From Pseudomonadota bacterium (GTDB lineage Bacteria > Pseudomonadota > Alphaproteobacteria > HIMB59 > GCA-002718135), in the NCBI GenBank assembly GCA_027625355.1, contig JAQBWI010000061.1, positions 1-6,636 on the forward strand: a DNA stretch of 6,636 nucleotides, given 5' to 3'. Every line of letters begins with the position of its first letter. The stretch's first letter is position 1. Below the pieces are notes generated by a model. The model was not told the DNA's origin and did no database searches. It saw only the letters and a list, made by a program, of their open reading frames with translations. This document shows, piece by piece, positions 1 to 5,668 of the stretch. The translations under genes and the position numbers were made by a program.

Positions 1-604
1 TTTGATAACCGTAGTTAAAACTTCTATGGACATTTATTAAAGCAATTTTTTTATGACCAAAAGAAACTAACCTTTCCATTAAAATATTAATACTTTTTTC
101 ATTATCCATATCAATCCATGCATAATTAGTGTCTGAAGAAGATCTGCCCCAAGTGACAAAATTTATTTTATTTTTTTGGAGAAATTTAATTCTTTTGTCA
201 TTTTTCTTAGTTCTATAAAATACAAATTTGTCTGCTAGATCCGCATCAATGAGTTTTTGATAATAATTAAATTCATCTTTTTCATTGCTAAAAAATTTGA
301 AAATAAGTTCAGTTGATTTGTCTTTTACACCCTGAGTTAAACCTGCTAAGAATTCCAATAAAACATAATCTTGTCCATATGGACTAATTGTTGTTATAAA
401 AGCAATCGTGTCTGGTTTTTGTGAAGCTAATCTTCTTGCATTAAGATTGGGAAAATAATTATATCTTGCAGCAGCTTTGACTATCTTGTCTTTTGTTTTT
501 TTTGATATATTACTGTGTCCATTTAAAGCCCTAGAAACTGACGTAACAGATAAGCCTATTTTACTAGCAAAATCCTTGATATTTATTTTTTTTTTGGAAC
601 TCAT
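1..604 (-). CDS. LacI-family transcriptional repressor (3' end beyond window)
   Basis: Reading the minus strand from ATG at 604 gives 201 uninterrupted residues running off the left edge; LacI proteins are usually about 330-345 residues, so roughly 60% is visible. The N-terminus has the LacI helix-turn-helix: IKDFASKIGLSVTSVSRALN at residues 9-28, with V20 and T21 in the positions that normally read the operator. A hinge helix follows with NARRLAS at 55-61, where L59 corresponds to the minor-groove leucine. The periplasmic-binding-protein-like sensor domain starts near residue 66 and includes TWGR (151-154), WIDMDNE (163-169) and FGHKKIALIN (182-191). The TWGR and WIDxDNE patterns recall AglR-type regulators of alphaproteobacterial sugar operons. 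It is divergent from the transporter operon, with a LacI-type palindrome between them, so it probably represses that operon and itself until a sugar ligand binds. There is no clear Shine-Dalgarno before the ATG; the start was chosen because it gives the usual short lead-in to the helix-turn-helix. Confidence 0.93.
   Translation of the reverse strand, partial: MSSKKKINIKDFASKIGLSVTSVSRALNGHSNISKKTKDKIVKAAARYNYFPNLNARRLASQKPDTIAFITTISPYGQDYVLLEFLAGLTQGVKDKSTELIFKFFSNEKDEFNYYQKLIDADLADKFVFYRTKKNDKRIKFLQKNKINFVTWGRSSSDTNYAWIDMDNEKSINILMERLVSFGHKKIALINVHRSFNYGYQ
586..595. repeat. 10-nt homopolymer in the repressor start region
   Basis: Ten consecutive T on the plus strand, read as ten A in codons 4-7 of the LacI-family gene (the Lys-Lys-Lys-Ile stretch just after MSS). 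Runs of this length are prone to slippage by polymerase, and to indel errors in sequencing. A one-base change would destroy the repressor almost at its start. Such runs also arise by chance in AT-rich genomes, so the function, if any, is unknown. Confidence 0.9.
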
Positions 605-649
605 TTTGAGTTGTTATAGAATTTATTTACAAAAAAGCAACAATTTGAG

Positions 650-700
650 TTGACAAGTAAAACGTTTTACTAAAAAAAGCATATTACTAATAATTAATAT
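650..700 (+). promoter_or_regulatory. Candidate promoter region of the transporter operon
   Basis: TTGACA at 650-655 matches the sigma-70 -35 consensus exactly. At the ideal 17-bp spacing the sequence is only an A-run (673-678). The better -10-like hexamers, TATTAC (682-687) and TAATAT (695-700), lie too far from it. Either the -10 is degenerate or the promoter uses another -35, so the region is likely but the exact elements are unresolved. On the opposite strand, TTGCTT (640-635) followed after 16 bp by TATAAC (618-613) is a weak candidate for the repressor's own promoter, although it would start transcription very near its ATG. Confidence 0.4.
656..671. promoter_or_regulatory. LacI-family operator palindrome
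   Basis: AGTAAAACGTTTTACT is a perfect 16-bp inverted repeat centred on a CpG (663/664). An even-length palindrome with central CG and flanking A/T tracts is the classic LacI/PurR/GalR-family operator form. It lies in the divergent region between the LacI-family gene (start 604) and the binding-protein gene (start 726), and immediately follows a TTGACA hexamer. Bound repressor would sit over the operon's probable core promoter and could also block leftward transcription of its own gene. Pairing with the adjacent regulator is inferred from position and palindrome type. Confidence 0.82.
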
Positions 701-725
701 TAGATTTATATTTAGAGGAGGAAAA

Positions 726-1970
726 ATGAAAAAATTCATTTCTATTTTATTTTATTTGACGCTTCCCTTATCTTTCATATCTGTTTCAAAAGCTGGTGGC
801 CATATGGAAGCTGAAGTTATTCATTGGTGGACATCTGGTGGAGAACAAGCTGCTATTACTAAATTTGCTGAAGCTTGGGAAGATATGGGCAATACTTGGA
901 TTGACACTGCCATTACGGGTGGTGAAAATGCAAGAGGAACAACTGTAAACAGAATTATTGGAGGAAACCCTCCAACAGCTGCTCAGTTTAATATTTCTAA
1001 ACAGTTCGTTGATCTTGTTGAACAAGGACAACTTCAATCTTTAGAAGAAGTTGCTTCAGCGGAAGGTTGGAGAGATTTTATTTATCCTAAAGCTTTAATT
1101 GAGACGTGTGAATTTGAAGGAGAGTTTTATTGTGTCCCTGTAAATATTCACAGTTCTCAATGGATGTGGATCAATAAAGAAGTATTTGCTAAAGCAGGTG
1201 TTCCAGAACCAAATACTATTCAGGAATTTATTAATGTCGCTCCAGCAATACAGGATGCAGGTTTCATTCCTTTAGCATTAGGTGGACAACCTTGGCAGGA
1301 ATCATTGATGTTTGATGTTGTTCTTTCTTCTACACTTGGACGTGATTACAGCAGACAAGTTTATGGTGATAAAGATGTTTCAGCTTTTAGAGATGGAAGA
1401 TATGAACTAGCTTTACAAACTTTCAGAGATTTAAATAAGTTTGTTGATGAAGGTGCTCCAGGCAGACTTTGGAACGACGCAACCGCAATGGTTGTTGAGG
1501 GAAAAGCAGCTGTACAAATCATGGGTGATTGGGCTCGTGGAGAATTTGCAGTAGCTGGCAAAGTTGCTAAAGAAGATTATAATTGTGTTATTCCTGGAGA
1601 GGAAAAATACGTTGGTCTTGGCGGAGATGTATTTGTATTCCCTAAAAGTAGTGATCCAAAAGTTAAAGAAGTACAACTTAAAATGGCAAGTATGATGGTA
1701 AATCCTACTGTACAGGCTAAATTTAACAACGCTAAAGGATCTTTACCAATGAGATTAGACGTTGACACTGCTGCAGCTGATGCATGTATGAAAATGGGTC
1801 TAGAATTAATTAAAAATCCTGATGCACTTTTAAAAGATAGTGATGATTATAACTCTCCTGCTTTTGTTAATGCATGGGATGATGTATTAACTGAATTTAG
1901 AAATGATTCAGGTTATTCAGTTGCGGATGCAATGGATGATCTAGAGAACGTTCTAACCAGTGGACTATAA
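726..1970 (+). CDS. Periplasmic sugar-binding protein of ABC transporter (family 1, GtsA-like)
   Basis: This 414-residue protein is the extracellular receptor of the transporter encoded downstream. Residues 1-23 form a Sec signal peptide: MKK, a hydrophobic core, then SKA with probable cleavage before GGHME. There is no lipobox cysteine, so it should be a soluble periplasmic protein. The mature start VIHWWTSGGE (31-40), the GGNPPTAAQF stretch (79-88), VPVNIHSS (137-144), GGQPWQ (186-191) and KGSLPMR (337-343) match the glucose/mannose-binding branch of solute-binding family 1, known from Thermus and Pseudomonas GtsA. The mature protein has four cysteines (C128, C136, C287, C354), of which C128 and C136 are close enough to form a disulfide. 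A strong Shine-Dalgarno, GAGGAGG at 715-721, fixes the start. It is the first gene of the operon and is followed by a stem-loop. The subfamily is confident; the sugar is not. Confidence 0.95.
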   Translation: MKKFISILFYLTLPLSFISVSKAGGHMEAEVIHWWTSGGEQAAITKFAEAWEDMGNTWIDTAITGGENARGTTVNRIIGGNPPTAAQFNISKQFVDLVEQGQLQSLEEVASAEGWRDFIYPKALIETCEFEGEFYCVPVNIHSSQWMWINKEVFAKAGVPEPNTIQEFINVAPAIQDAGFIPLALGGQPWQESLMFDVVLSSTLGRDYSRQVYGDKDVSAFRDGRYELALQTFRDLNKFVDEGAPGRLWNDATAMVVEGKAAVQIMGDWARGEFAVAGKVAKEDYNCVIPGEEKYVGLGGDVFVFPKSSDPKVKEVQLKMASMMVNPTVQAKFNNAKGSLPMRLDVDTAAADACMKMGLELIKNPDALLKDSDDYNSPAFVNAWDDVLTEFRNDSGYSVADAMDDLENVLTSGL

Positions 1971-1982
1971 GTAAAACAAATA

Positions 1983-2008
1983 TTAAGGCAGGAAAATTCC
2001 TGCCTTAA
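1983..2008 (+). terminator. Stem-loop between binding-protein and permease genes (attenuator or mRNA stabiliser)
   Basis: TTAAGGCAGGAA (1983-1994) pairs perfectly with its complement at 1997-2008. The core GGCAGG/CCTGCC is GC-rich and stands out in this AT-rich DNA. It begins 12 bases after the binding-protein stop and ends 13 bases before the permease ATG. What follows is T-rich but interrupted (ATCAATTTATTTT), so it is not a textbook terminator. Such hairpins after binding-protein genes (malE-malF is the known case) protect the upstream mRNA or partly terminate, leaving more receptor than membrane subunits. I infer the same role here. Confidence 0.75.
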
Positions 2009-2021
2009 ATCAATTTATTTT

Positions 2022-2903
2022 ATGTTTTTTAAAAGAAATTTAGGTGCAAAAATAGCATTACTCCCTATGATTATTATTTCTCTCACTGTTTTTGTGGGAT
2101 GCATAATATATTCTTTTGTATATTCTTTAACTAATTCTAAATTAATTCCAGTTTTTAACTATGTTGGTTTTGATCAATACGAAAGGTTATTTAAAACAAG
2201 AAAATGGGATGTTGCAGTTGAAAATATATTTATTTATGGGATTGTATTTACTATTGGCTGCTTAGTAATTGGTTTTTTACTAGCAGTTTTAATTGATCAA
2301 AAAATTAGAGCAGAGAGTCTCTTTAGAACAATTTTTTTATACCCGTACGCTATGTCTTTTGTTGTGACTGGCTTAGTTTGGAAATGGGTACTTAATCCAA
2401 CTTTCGGTATTGAGCATTCAATGCATTTATGGGGCTTTACTTGGTTTGAATTAGATTGGTTGGTTAACAGAGATTTAGCAATTTATGCAGTATGTATTGC
2501 TGCTGTTTGGCAAGGGGCAGGGTTTGTTATGGTTTTAATGTTGGCCGGTTTGAGAGGTATTGATGAAGATATATGGAAATCACTTAGTATTGAAGGTATT
2601 CCAAAATGGAAATCATATATTTTTGTGATATTGCCCATGATAAGGCCAATGGTAATTACTTCCCTAGTTTTAATAGCAGCCGGTGTGGTAAAAGTTTATG
2701 ACTTAATTTTAGCACTCACTTCGGGAGGTCCTGGTTATTCTACAACTACTCCGGCAATGTATGTAATGGAGAACTTTTTTAGTAGAGCAAATCTTGGTCA
2801 AGCTTTTGCTGCATCAATAATTATGTTTATTAGCGTAGTTTGCATTTTAGCCCCATGGGCCTACTATGAATTTTATTTTAGAAATAGAGAGGCTAAAGTT
2901 TAA
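2022..2903 (+). CDS. ABC sugar transporter permease, first subunit (GtsB/MalF-type)
   Basis: This 293-residue inner-membrane protein has about six hydrophobic segments (roughly 11-33, 70-92, 104-124, 151-175, 207-232 and 262-285). It is one half of the transport channel. The cytoplasmic EAA loop that contacts the ATPase lies near 182-205, with SIEGIPKWKSYIFVILP (189-205) carrying the conserved G and terminal LP. LTSGGPGYSTTTPAMYVME (232-250) is the signature of CUT1 MalF/UgpA-type permeases. Length is normal for a short MalF homologue without the large periplasmic insert. The ATG at 2022 has no visible Shine-Dalgarno: the 13 bases after the stem-loop are only A/T plus one C. A later in-frame ATG (MIIISL, residue 16) would cut the first membrane segment, so 2022 is preferred. 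Only two bases separate its stop from the next gene. Confidence 0.94.
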   Translation: MFFKRNLGAKIALLPMIIISLTVFVGCIIYSFVYSLTNSKLIPVFNYVGFDQYERLFKTRKWDVAVENIFIYGIVFTIGCLVIGFLLAVLIDQKIRAESLFRTIFLYPYAMSFVVTGLVWKWVLNPTFGIEHSMHLWGFTWFELDWLVNRDLAIYAVCIAAVWQGAGFVMVLMLAGLRGIDEDIWKSLSIEGIPKWKSYIFVILPMIRPMVITSLVLIAAGVVKVYDLILALTSGGPGYSTTTPAMYVMENFFSRANLGQAFAASIIMFISVVCILAPWAYYEFYFRNREAKV

Positions 2904-2905
2904 TA

Positions 2906-3796
2906 ATGATATCAAATACTATTGAAGCAAGAGGACCAAGACCCAAGCATTTATCTATAGGAAGAATAGGAATGTATTGCTTTATAGTAATGTGTGCTTT
3001 ATTTTTTTTAATGCCTTTATATGTAATGCTTGTCACATCATTTAAAGATATGGACGAGATAAGATCAGGCAATTTACTATATATTCCTAAGTCTCTTAGT
3101 TTTTACGCGTGGCCAAAAGCTTGGGGAGAAGCTTGTACTGGTTTTGTATGTGAGGGATTAAAGCCTGGGTTAGTTAATTCGTTAAAAATTACTATACCAA
3201 GTGTAATAGTATCTGTTTCTTTGGGGGCCATAAATGGATATGCATTAGCATTTTGGAGATTCAAAGGAGCCTACTTCTTTTTTGGATTATGTTTATTTGG
3301 TGCATTTATACCTTATCAGGTTATGGTTTATCCTTTGTTAAAAATAGAAAGTGCACTCGGAATATATTCTTCTTTGCCAGGAATTATTCTTGTTCATACA
3401 ATATTTGGAATGCCAATTTTAACTCTTATATTTAGAAATTTTTATGCAAGTCTTCCAATTGATTTATTTAAAGCAGCAAGAATTGATGGTGGAAATTTTT
3501 TAAAAATATTTTTTTATGTAATTATTCCAATGTCTACACCCATTACTATTGTTGCTGTCATTTTACAAGTAACAGGAATTTGGAATGATTTTTTACTTGG
3601 TTTAATTTTTGCAGGAAGAGATAATCAGCCTATGACAGTTCAGCTTAATAATATTGTTCAAGTTGACTATGGAGTGGCAGAATACAATGTTGACATGGCT
3701 GCAACAATATTGACTTCAATGATACCTTTGGCAGTATATTTTGTATCAGGCAGATGGTTTGTAAGGGGTATTGCTGCAGGAGCTATAAAAGGATAA
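2906..3796 (+). CDS. ABC sugar transporter permease, second subunit (GtsC/MalG-type)
   Basis: This 296-residue inner-membrane protein partners the preceding permease. Hydrophobic segments lie near 20-44, 92-113, 121-143, 155-178, 209-232 and 264-285. The EAA loop is clear at 186-208: DLFKAARIDGGNFLKIFF followed by YVIIP, close to the family consensus. TGIWNDFL (223-230) and the end FVRGIAAGAIKG (285-296) are typical MalG-type features. The periplasmic stretch EACTGFVCEGLKPG (75-88), with C77 and C82, and MTVQLNNIVQ (243-252) strongly resemble GtsC, the Pseudomonas glucose/mannose permease, as I remember it. The start lies two bases after the upstream stop, and translation is probably coupled because only a weak AGAGAGG lies about 14 bases upstream. 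The ATPase gene starts three bases downstream. Confidence 0.94.
   Translation: MISNTIEARGPRPKHLSIGRIGMYCFIVMCALFFLMPLYVMLVTSFKDMDEIRSGNLLYIPKSLSFYAWPKAWGEACTGFVCEGLKPGLVNSLKITIPSVIVSVSLGAINGYALAFWRFKGAYFFFGLCLFGAFIPYQVMVYPLLKIESALGIYSSLPGIILVHTIFGMPILTLIFRNFYASLPIDLFKAARIDGGNFLKIFFYVIIPMSTPITIVAVILQVTGIWNDFLLGLIFAGRDNQPMTVQLNNIVQVDYGVAEYNVDMAATILTSMIPLAVYFVSGRWFVRGIAAGAIKG
3789..3793 (+). promoter_or_regulatory. Ribosome binding site fixing the ATPase start
   Basis: AAGGA lies inside the last codons of the upstream permease gene, five bases before ATG at 3799. It supports 3799 as the true start rather than the in-frame ATG at 3754, which would add 15 residues unlike any ABC ATPase N-terminus. 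Confidence 0.75.
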
Positions 3797-3798
3797 TT

Positions 3799-4872
3799 AT
3801 GAATAATAGTGTAGAAGTAAAAAAACTATCTTTTAATTATGGAAAGGTAGAAATACTCAAAAATCTTGATTTAGATATTAAAGATGGTGAGTTTATGGTT
3901 TTATTAGGCCCGTCTGGTTGTGGTAAAACTACTTTATTAAACTGTATTGCAGGACTCTTGGATTTAGATGATGGTCAAATTATAATAGAAGGTGACAATG
4001 TAACATGGAAAGAGCCTAAAGATAGACATATCGGTATGGTTTTTCAATCATATGCACTTTACCCAAGTATGAGTGTTGAGAAGAATTTATCTTTTGGTCT
4101 TCGAATGTCCAATACTCCAAAAAATATTATTTCAGAAAAAATTGATAAAGCATCGGAACTACTTCAAATTAAAGAACTTCTTCACAGAAAGCCATCTCAA
4201 TTATCAGGCGGTCAAAGACAAAGAGTTGCTATTGGTAGAGCTTTGGTAAGAGATGCAAAAGTTTTCTTATTTGATGAGCCTTTAAGTAATTTGGATGCAA
4301 AACTTAGAGCAGAACTTAGATATGAAATAAAGAAATTGCACAGAGATCTAGGTAACACAATGATTTATGTTACTCATGATCAGATTGAAGCCATGACTTT
4401 AGCGGATAGAATTGCTGTTATGAAAAATGGATTAATACAACAACTTGATAGTCCAAAAGAAATATACAACAAACCTTCAAATTTATTCGTCGCAGATTTT
4501 ATTGGATCTCCAAGTATGAATTTTTTTACCGGTAAATTTATTTCTTCAAGTAACTCATTTTCTCTTAATAATGCTCTGATAAATTTAAATAATTATGAGT
4601 TTGATAATAAGCCTTCAGATCAAAACGATATTATTTTTGGAATTAGGCCAGAAGATATAAGTGTAAGTGACTCACAAGATGGTATGGAATTTAAAATTGA
4701 ATTAATTGAACCTATGGGAGCTGACACTCTAATATGGTTAAGTTTTGAAAATATTCCATTTTCTGTAAGACTCGAAGGTTCTTCAGAGTATAAATTAGGA
4801 GATGTAATAATTATTAATTTTGATATAAAAAGAGCCTCTATTTTTGATCAAAAATCAGAATTAAGACTTTAA
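3799..4872 (+). CDS. ABC transporter ATP-binding protein (MalK/UgpC-type)
   Basis: This 357-residue cytoplasmic ATPase powers the importer; two copies should dimerise beneath the permeases. All nucleotide-binding motifs are intact: Walker A GPSGCGKTT (37-45), Q-loop VFQSYALYP (81-89, Q83), signature LSGGQRQR (135-142), Walker B VFLFDE (155-160), D-loop SNLD (163-166) and switch histidine in YVTHDQIEAMT (190-200, H193). After residue 235 comes the OB-fold/TOBE region typical of MalK-like CUT1 ATPases, with FGIRPEDI (290-297). Length matches the family (about 350-370). The start at 3799 follows AAGGA at good spacing and yields the usual short lead-in to the first strand (VEVKKLSFNYG). MalK-type ATPases often serve several transporters, but one encoded inside the operon suggests a dedicated subunit. 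RefSeq-style naming would call it UgpC-like; glycerol-3-phosphate is not implied. Confidence 0.96.
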   Translation: MNNSVEVKKLSFNYGKVEILKNLDLDIKDGEFMVLLGPSGCGKTTLLNCIAGLLDLDDGQIIIEGDNVTWKEPKDRHIGMVFQSYALYPSMSVEKNLSFGLRMSNTPKNIISEKIDKASELLQIKELLHRKPSQLSGGQRQRVAIGRALVRDAKVFLFDEPLSNLDAKLRAELRYEIKKLHRDLGNTMIYVTHDQIEAMTLADRIAVMKNGLIQQLDSPKEIYNKPSNLFVADFIGSPSMNFFTGKFISSSNSFSLNNALINLNNYEFDNKPSDQNDIIFGIRPEDISVSDSQDGMEFKIELIEPMGADTLIWLSFENIPFSVRLEGSSEYKLGDVIIINFDIKRASIFDQKSELRL

Positions 4873-4893
4873 TTTTAAAAAAGGAGCCCTATA

Positions 4894-5667
4894 ATGCATA
4901 AAGAGGATATATCAGTTCAATTATATACAACCAGAAAATTTCAACCTTACGCTCCAATTCTTAATTTTATAAGAGAACAAGGATTAATAAATTTAGAATT
5001 ATTTGGATTAGAATCAATGAATATTGATGAATTTAAAAATATTATGGATTCAAATAATATTACTTCACATTCTACGCATGTTGGTTTTGAGGCGCTTCAG
5101 GATACAAAAAATATAGTTGATAGAGCAAAAGAATTAAATATTAAGCACGTTATTGTGCCAGCTCCACCAGCGAAAAAAGATGGTGATTTTAGCAATACAT
5201 TTGAGATGAATGAAGAAGAATGGATATCATTTGGTAAAGATTTATCTTCGTTTGTAAAAGAGTTTGAAGATGAGGGATTAACACTTGGCTACCACAACCA
5301 CTCCTATGAATTTAAATCTCTTCCTAGTGGAAAGTTTCCAATAGAATGTATGATGGATCAAAATGAAAATTTGAAATTTGAAATTGATTTGGGCTGGGTC
5401 GTAGCAGGTGGAGCAGATCCAAAAATTTGGATTGAAAAATATTCAGATAAAATTATCGCGTGCCATCTAAAAGATTTCTATAACAAAGACCATGATATGC
5501 TTGATCACGACAATCAATCTGCAATAGGTGATGGGTTTATTAACTGGAAAGAGTTAACTTCTTCAATAAAAGAAACAGGGTGTGAGTTATACATACTAGA
5601 ACATGATGATCCAAAAGATTATAAAGAATATATCTCAAAATCAGTAAAAAATCTGGAAAGTATTTAA
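4894..5667 (+). CDS. Sugar phosphate isomerase/epimerase family protein (xylose-isomerase-like TIM barrel)
   Basis: This 257-residue cytoplasmic protein belongs to the AP-endonuclease-2/xylose-isomerase-like TIM-barrel superfamily, whose members use a divalent metal to move keto groups, epimerise, dehydrate or cleave sugars and inositols. Strand motifs appear in order: ISVQLYTTR (6-14), INLELFG (32-38), SHSTHVGF (58-65), HVIVPAPP (85-92), LGYHNHSYEF (131-140), FEIDLGWVVAGGADP (162-176), ACHLKDF (189-195), AIGDGFINW (210-218) and YILEHDD (233-239). Likely metal ligands are E139, D165, H191 and E236, assigned by position rather than structure. There is no signal peptide. AAGGAG at 4881-4886 is well spaced to the ATG; the gap from the ATPase gene is 21 bases and the next gene starts one base after its stop. 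Members of this family paired with Gfo/Idh/MocA enzymes include inositol enzymes and the 3-oxo-glycoside-cleaving DgpC/CarC group. The reaction here is undetermined. Confidence 0.88.
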   Translation: MHKEDISVQLYTTRKFQPYAPILNFIREQGLINLELFGLESMNIDEFKNIMDSNNITSHSTHVGFEALQDTKNIVDRAKELNIKHVIVPAPPAKKDGDFSNTFEMNEEEWISFGKDLSSFVKEFEDEGLTLGYHNHSYEFKSLPSGKFPIECMMDQNENLKFEIDLGWVVAGGADPKIWIEKYSDKIIACHLKDFYNKDHDMLDHDNQSAIGDGFINWKELTSSIKETGCELYILEHDDPKDYKEYISKSVKNLESI

Positions 5668-5668
5668 T

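Noticed and set aside
605..725. Riboswitch or small RNA in the divergent intergenic region
   Set aside because: The leader between any plausible start and the ATG at 726 is short and nearly pure A/T, with no structured or conserved aptamer-like segment; the operator palindrome explains the only clear symmetry.
786..1768. Minus-strand open frames of 63-83 codons within the binding-protein gene
   Set aside because: They lie opposite a well-supported coding gene, overlap each other, have low-complexity Ser/Phe/Asn-rich translations and no recognisable motifs or ribosome binding sites; they are shadows of the plus-strand gene.
1983..2021. Stem-loop as a full stop that would split the operon in two
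   Set aside because: The downstream T-tract is interrupted, no separate promoter is evident before the permease gene, and the permeases need the binding protein; partial termination or mRNA protection fits better.
3253..3435. 60-codon plus-strand frame inside the second permease gene
   Set aside because: It is out of frame with a clearly conserved MalG-type permease, and its Trp/Tyr/Asn-rich translation resembles nothing; it reflects AT-rich composition.
3754..3798. Upstream start for the ATPase adding 15 residues (MVCKGYCCRSYKRII)
   Set aside because: It overlaps the end of the permease gene and gives a cysteine-rich lead unlike ABC ATPases; ATG at 3799 has AAGGA five bases upstream and the expected N-terminus.
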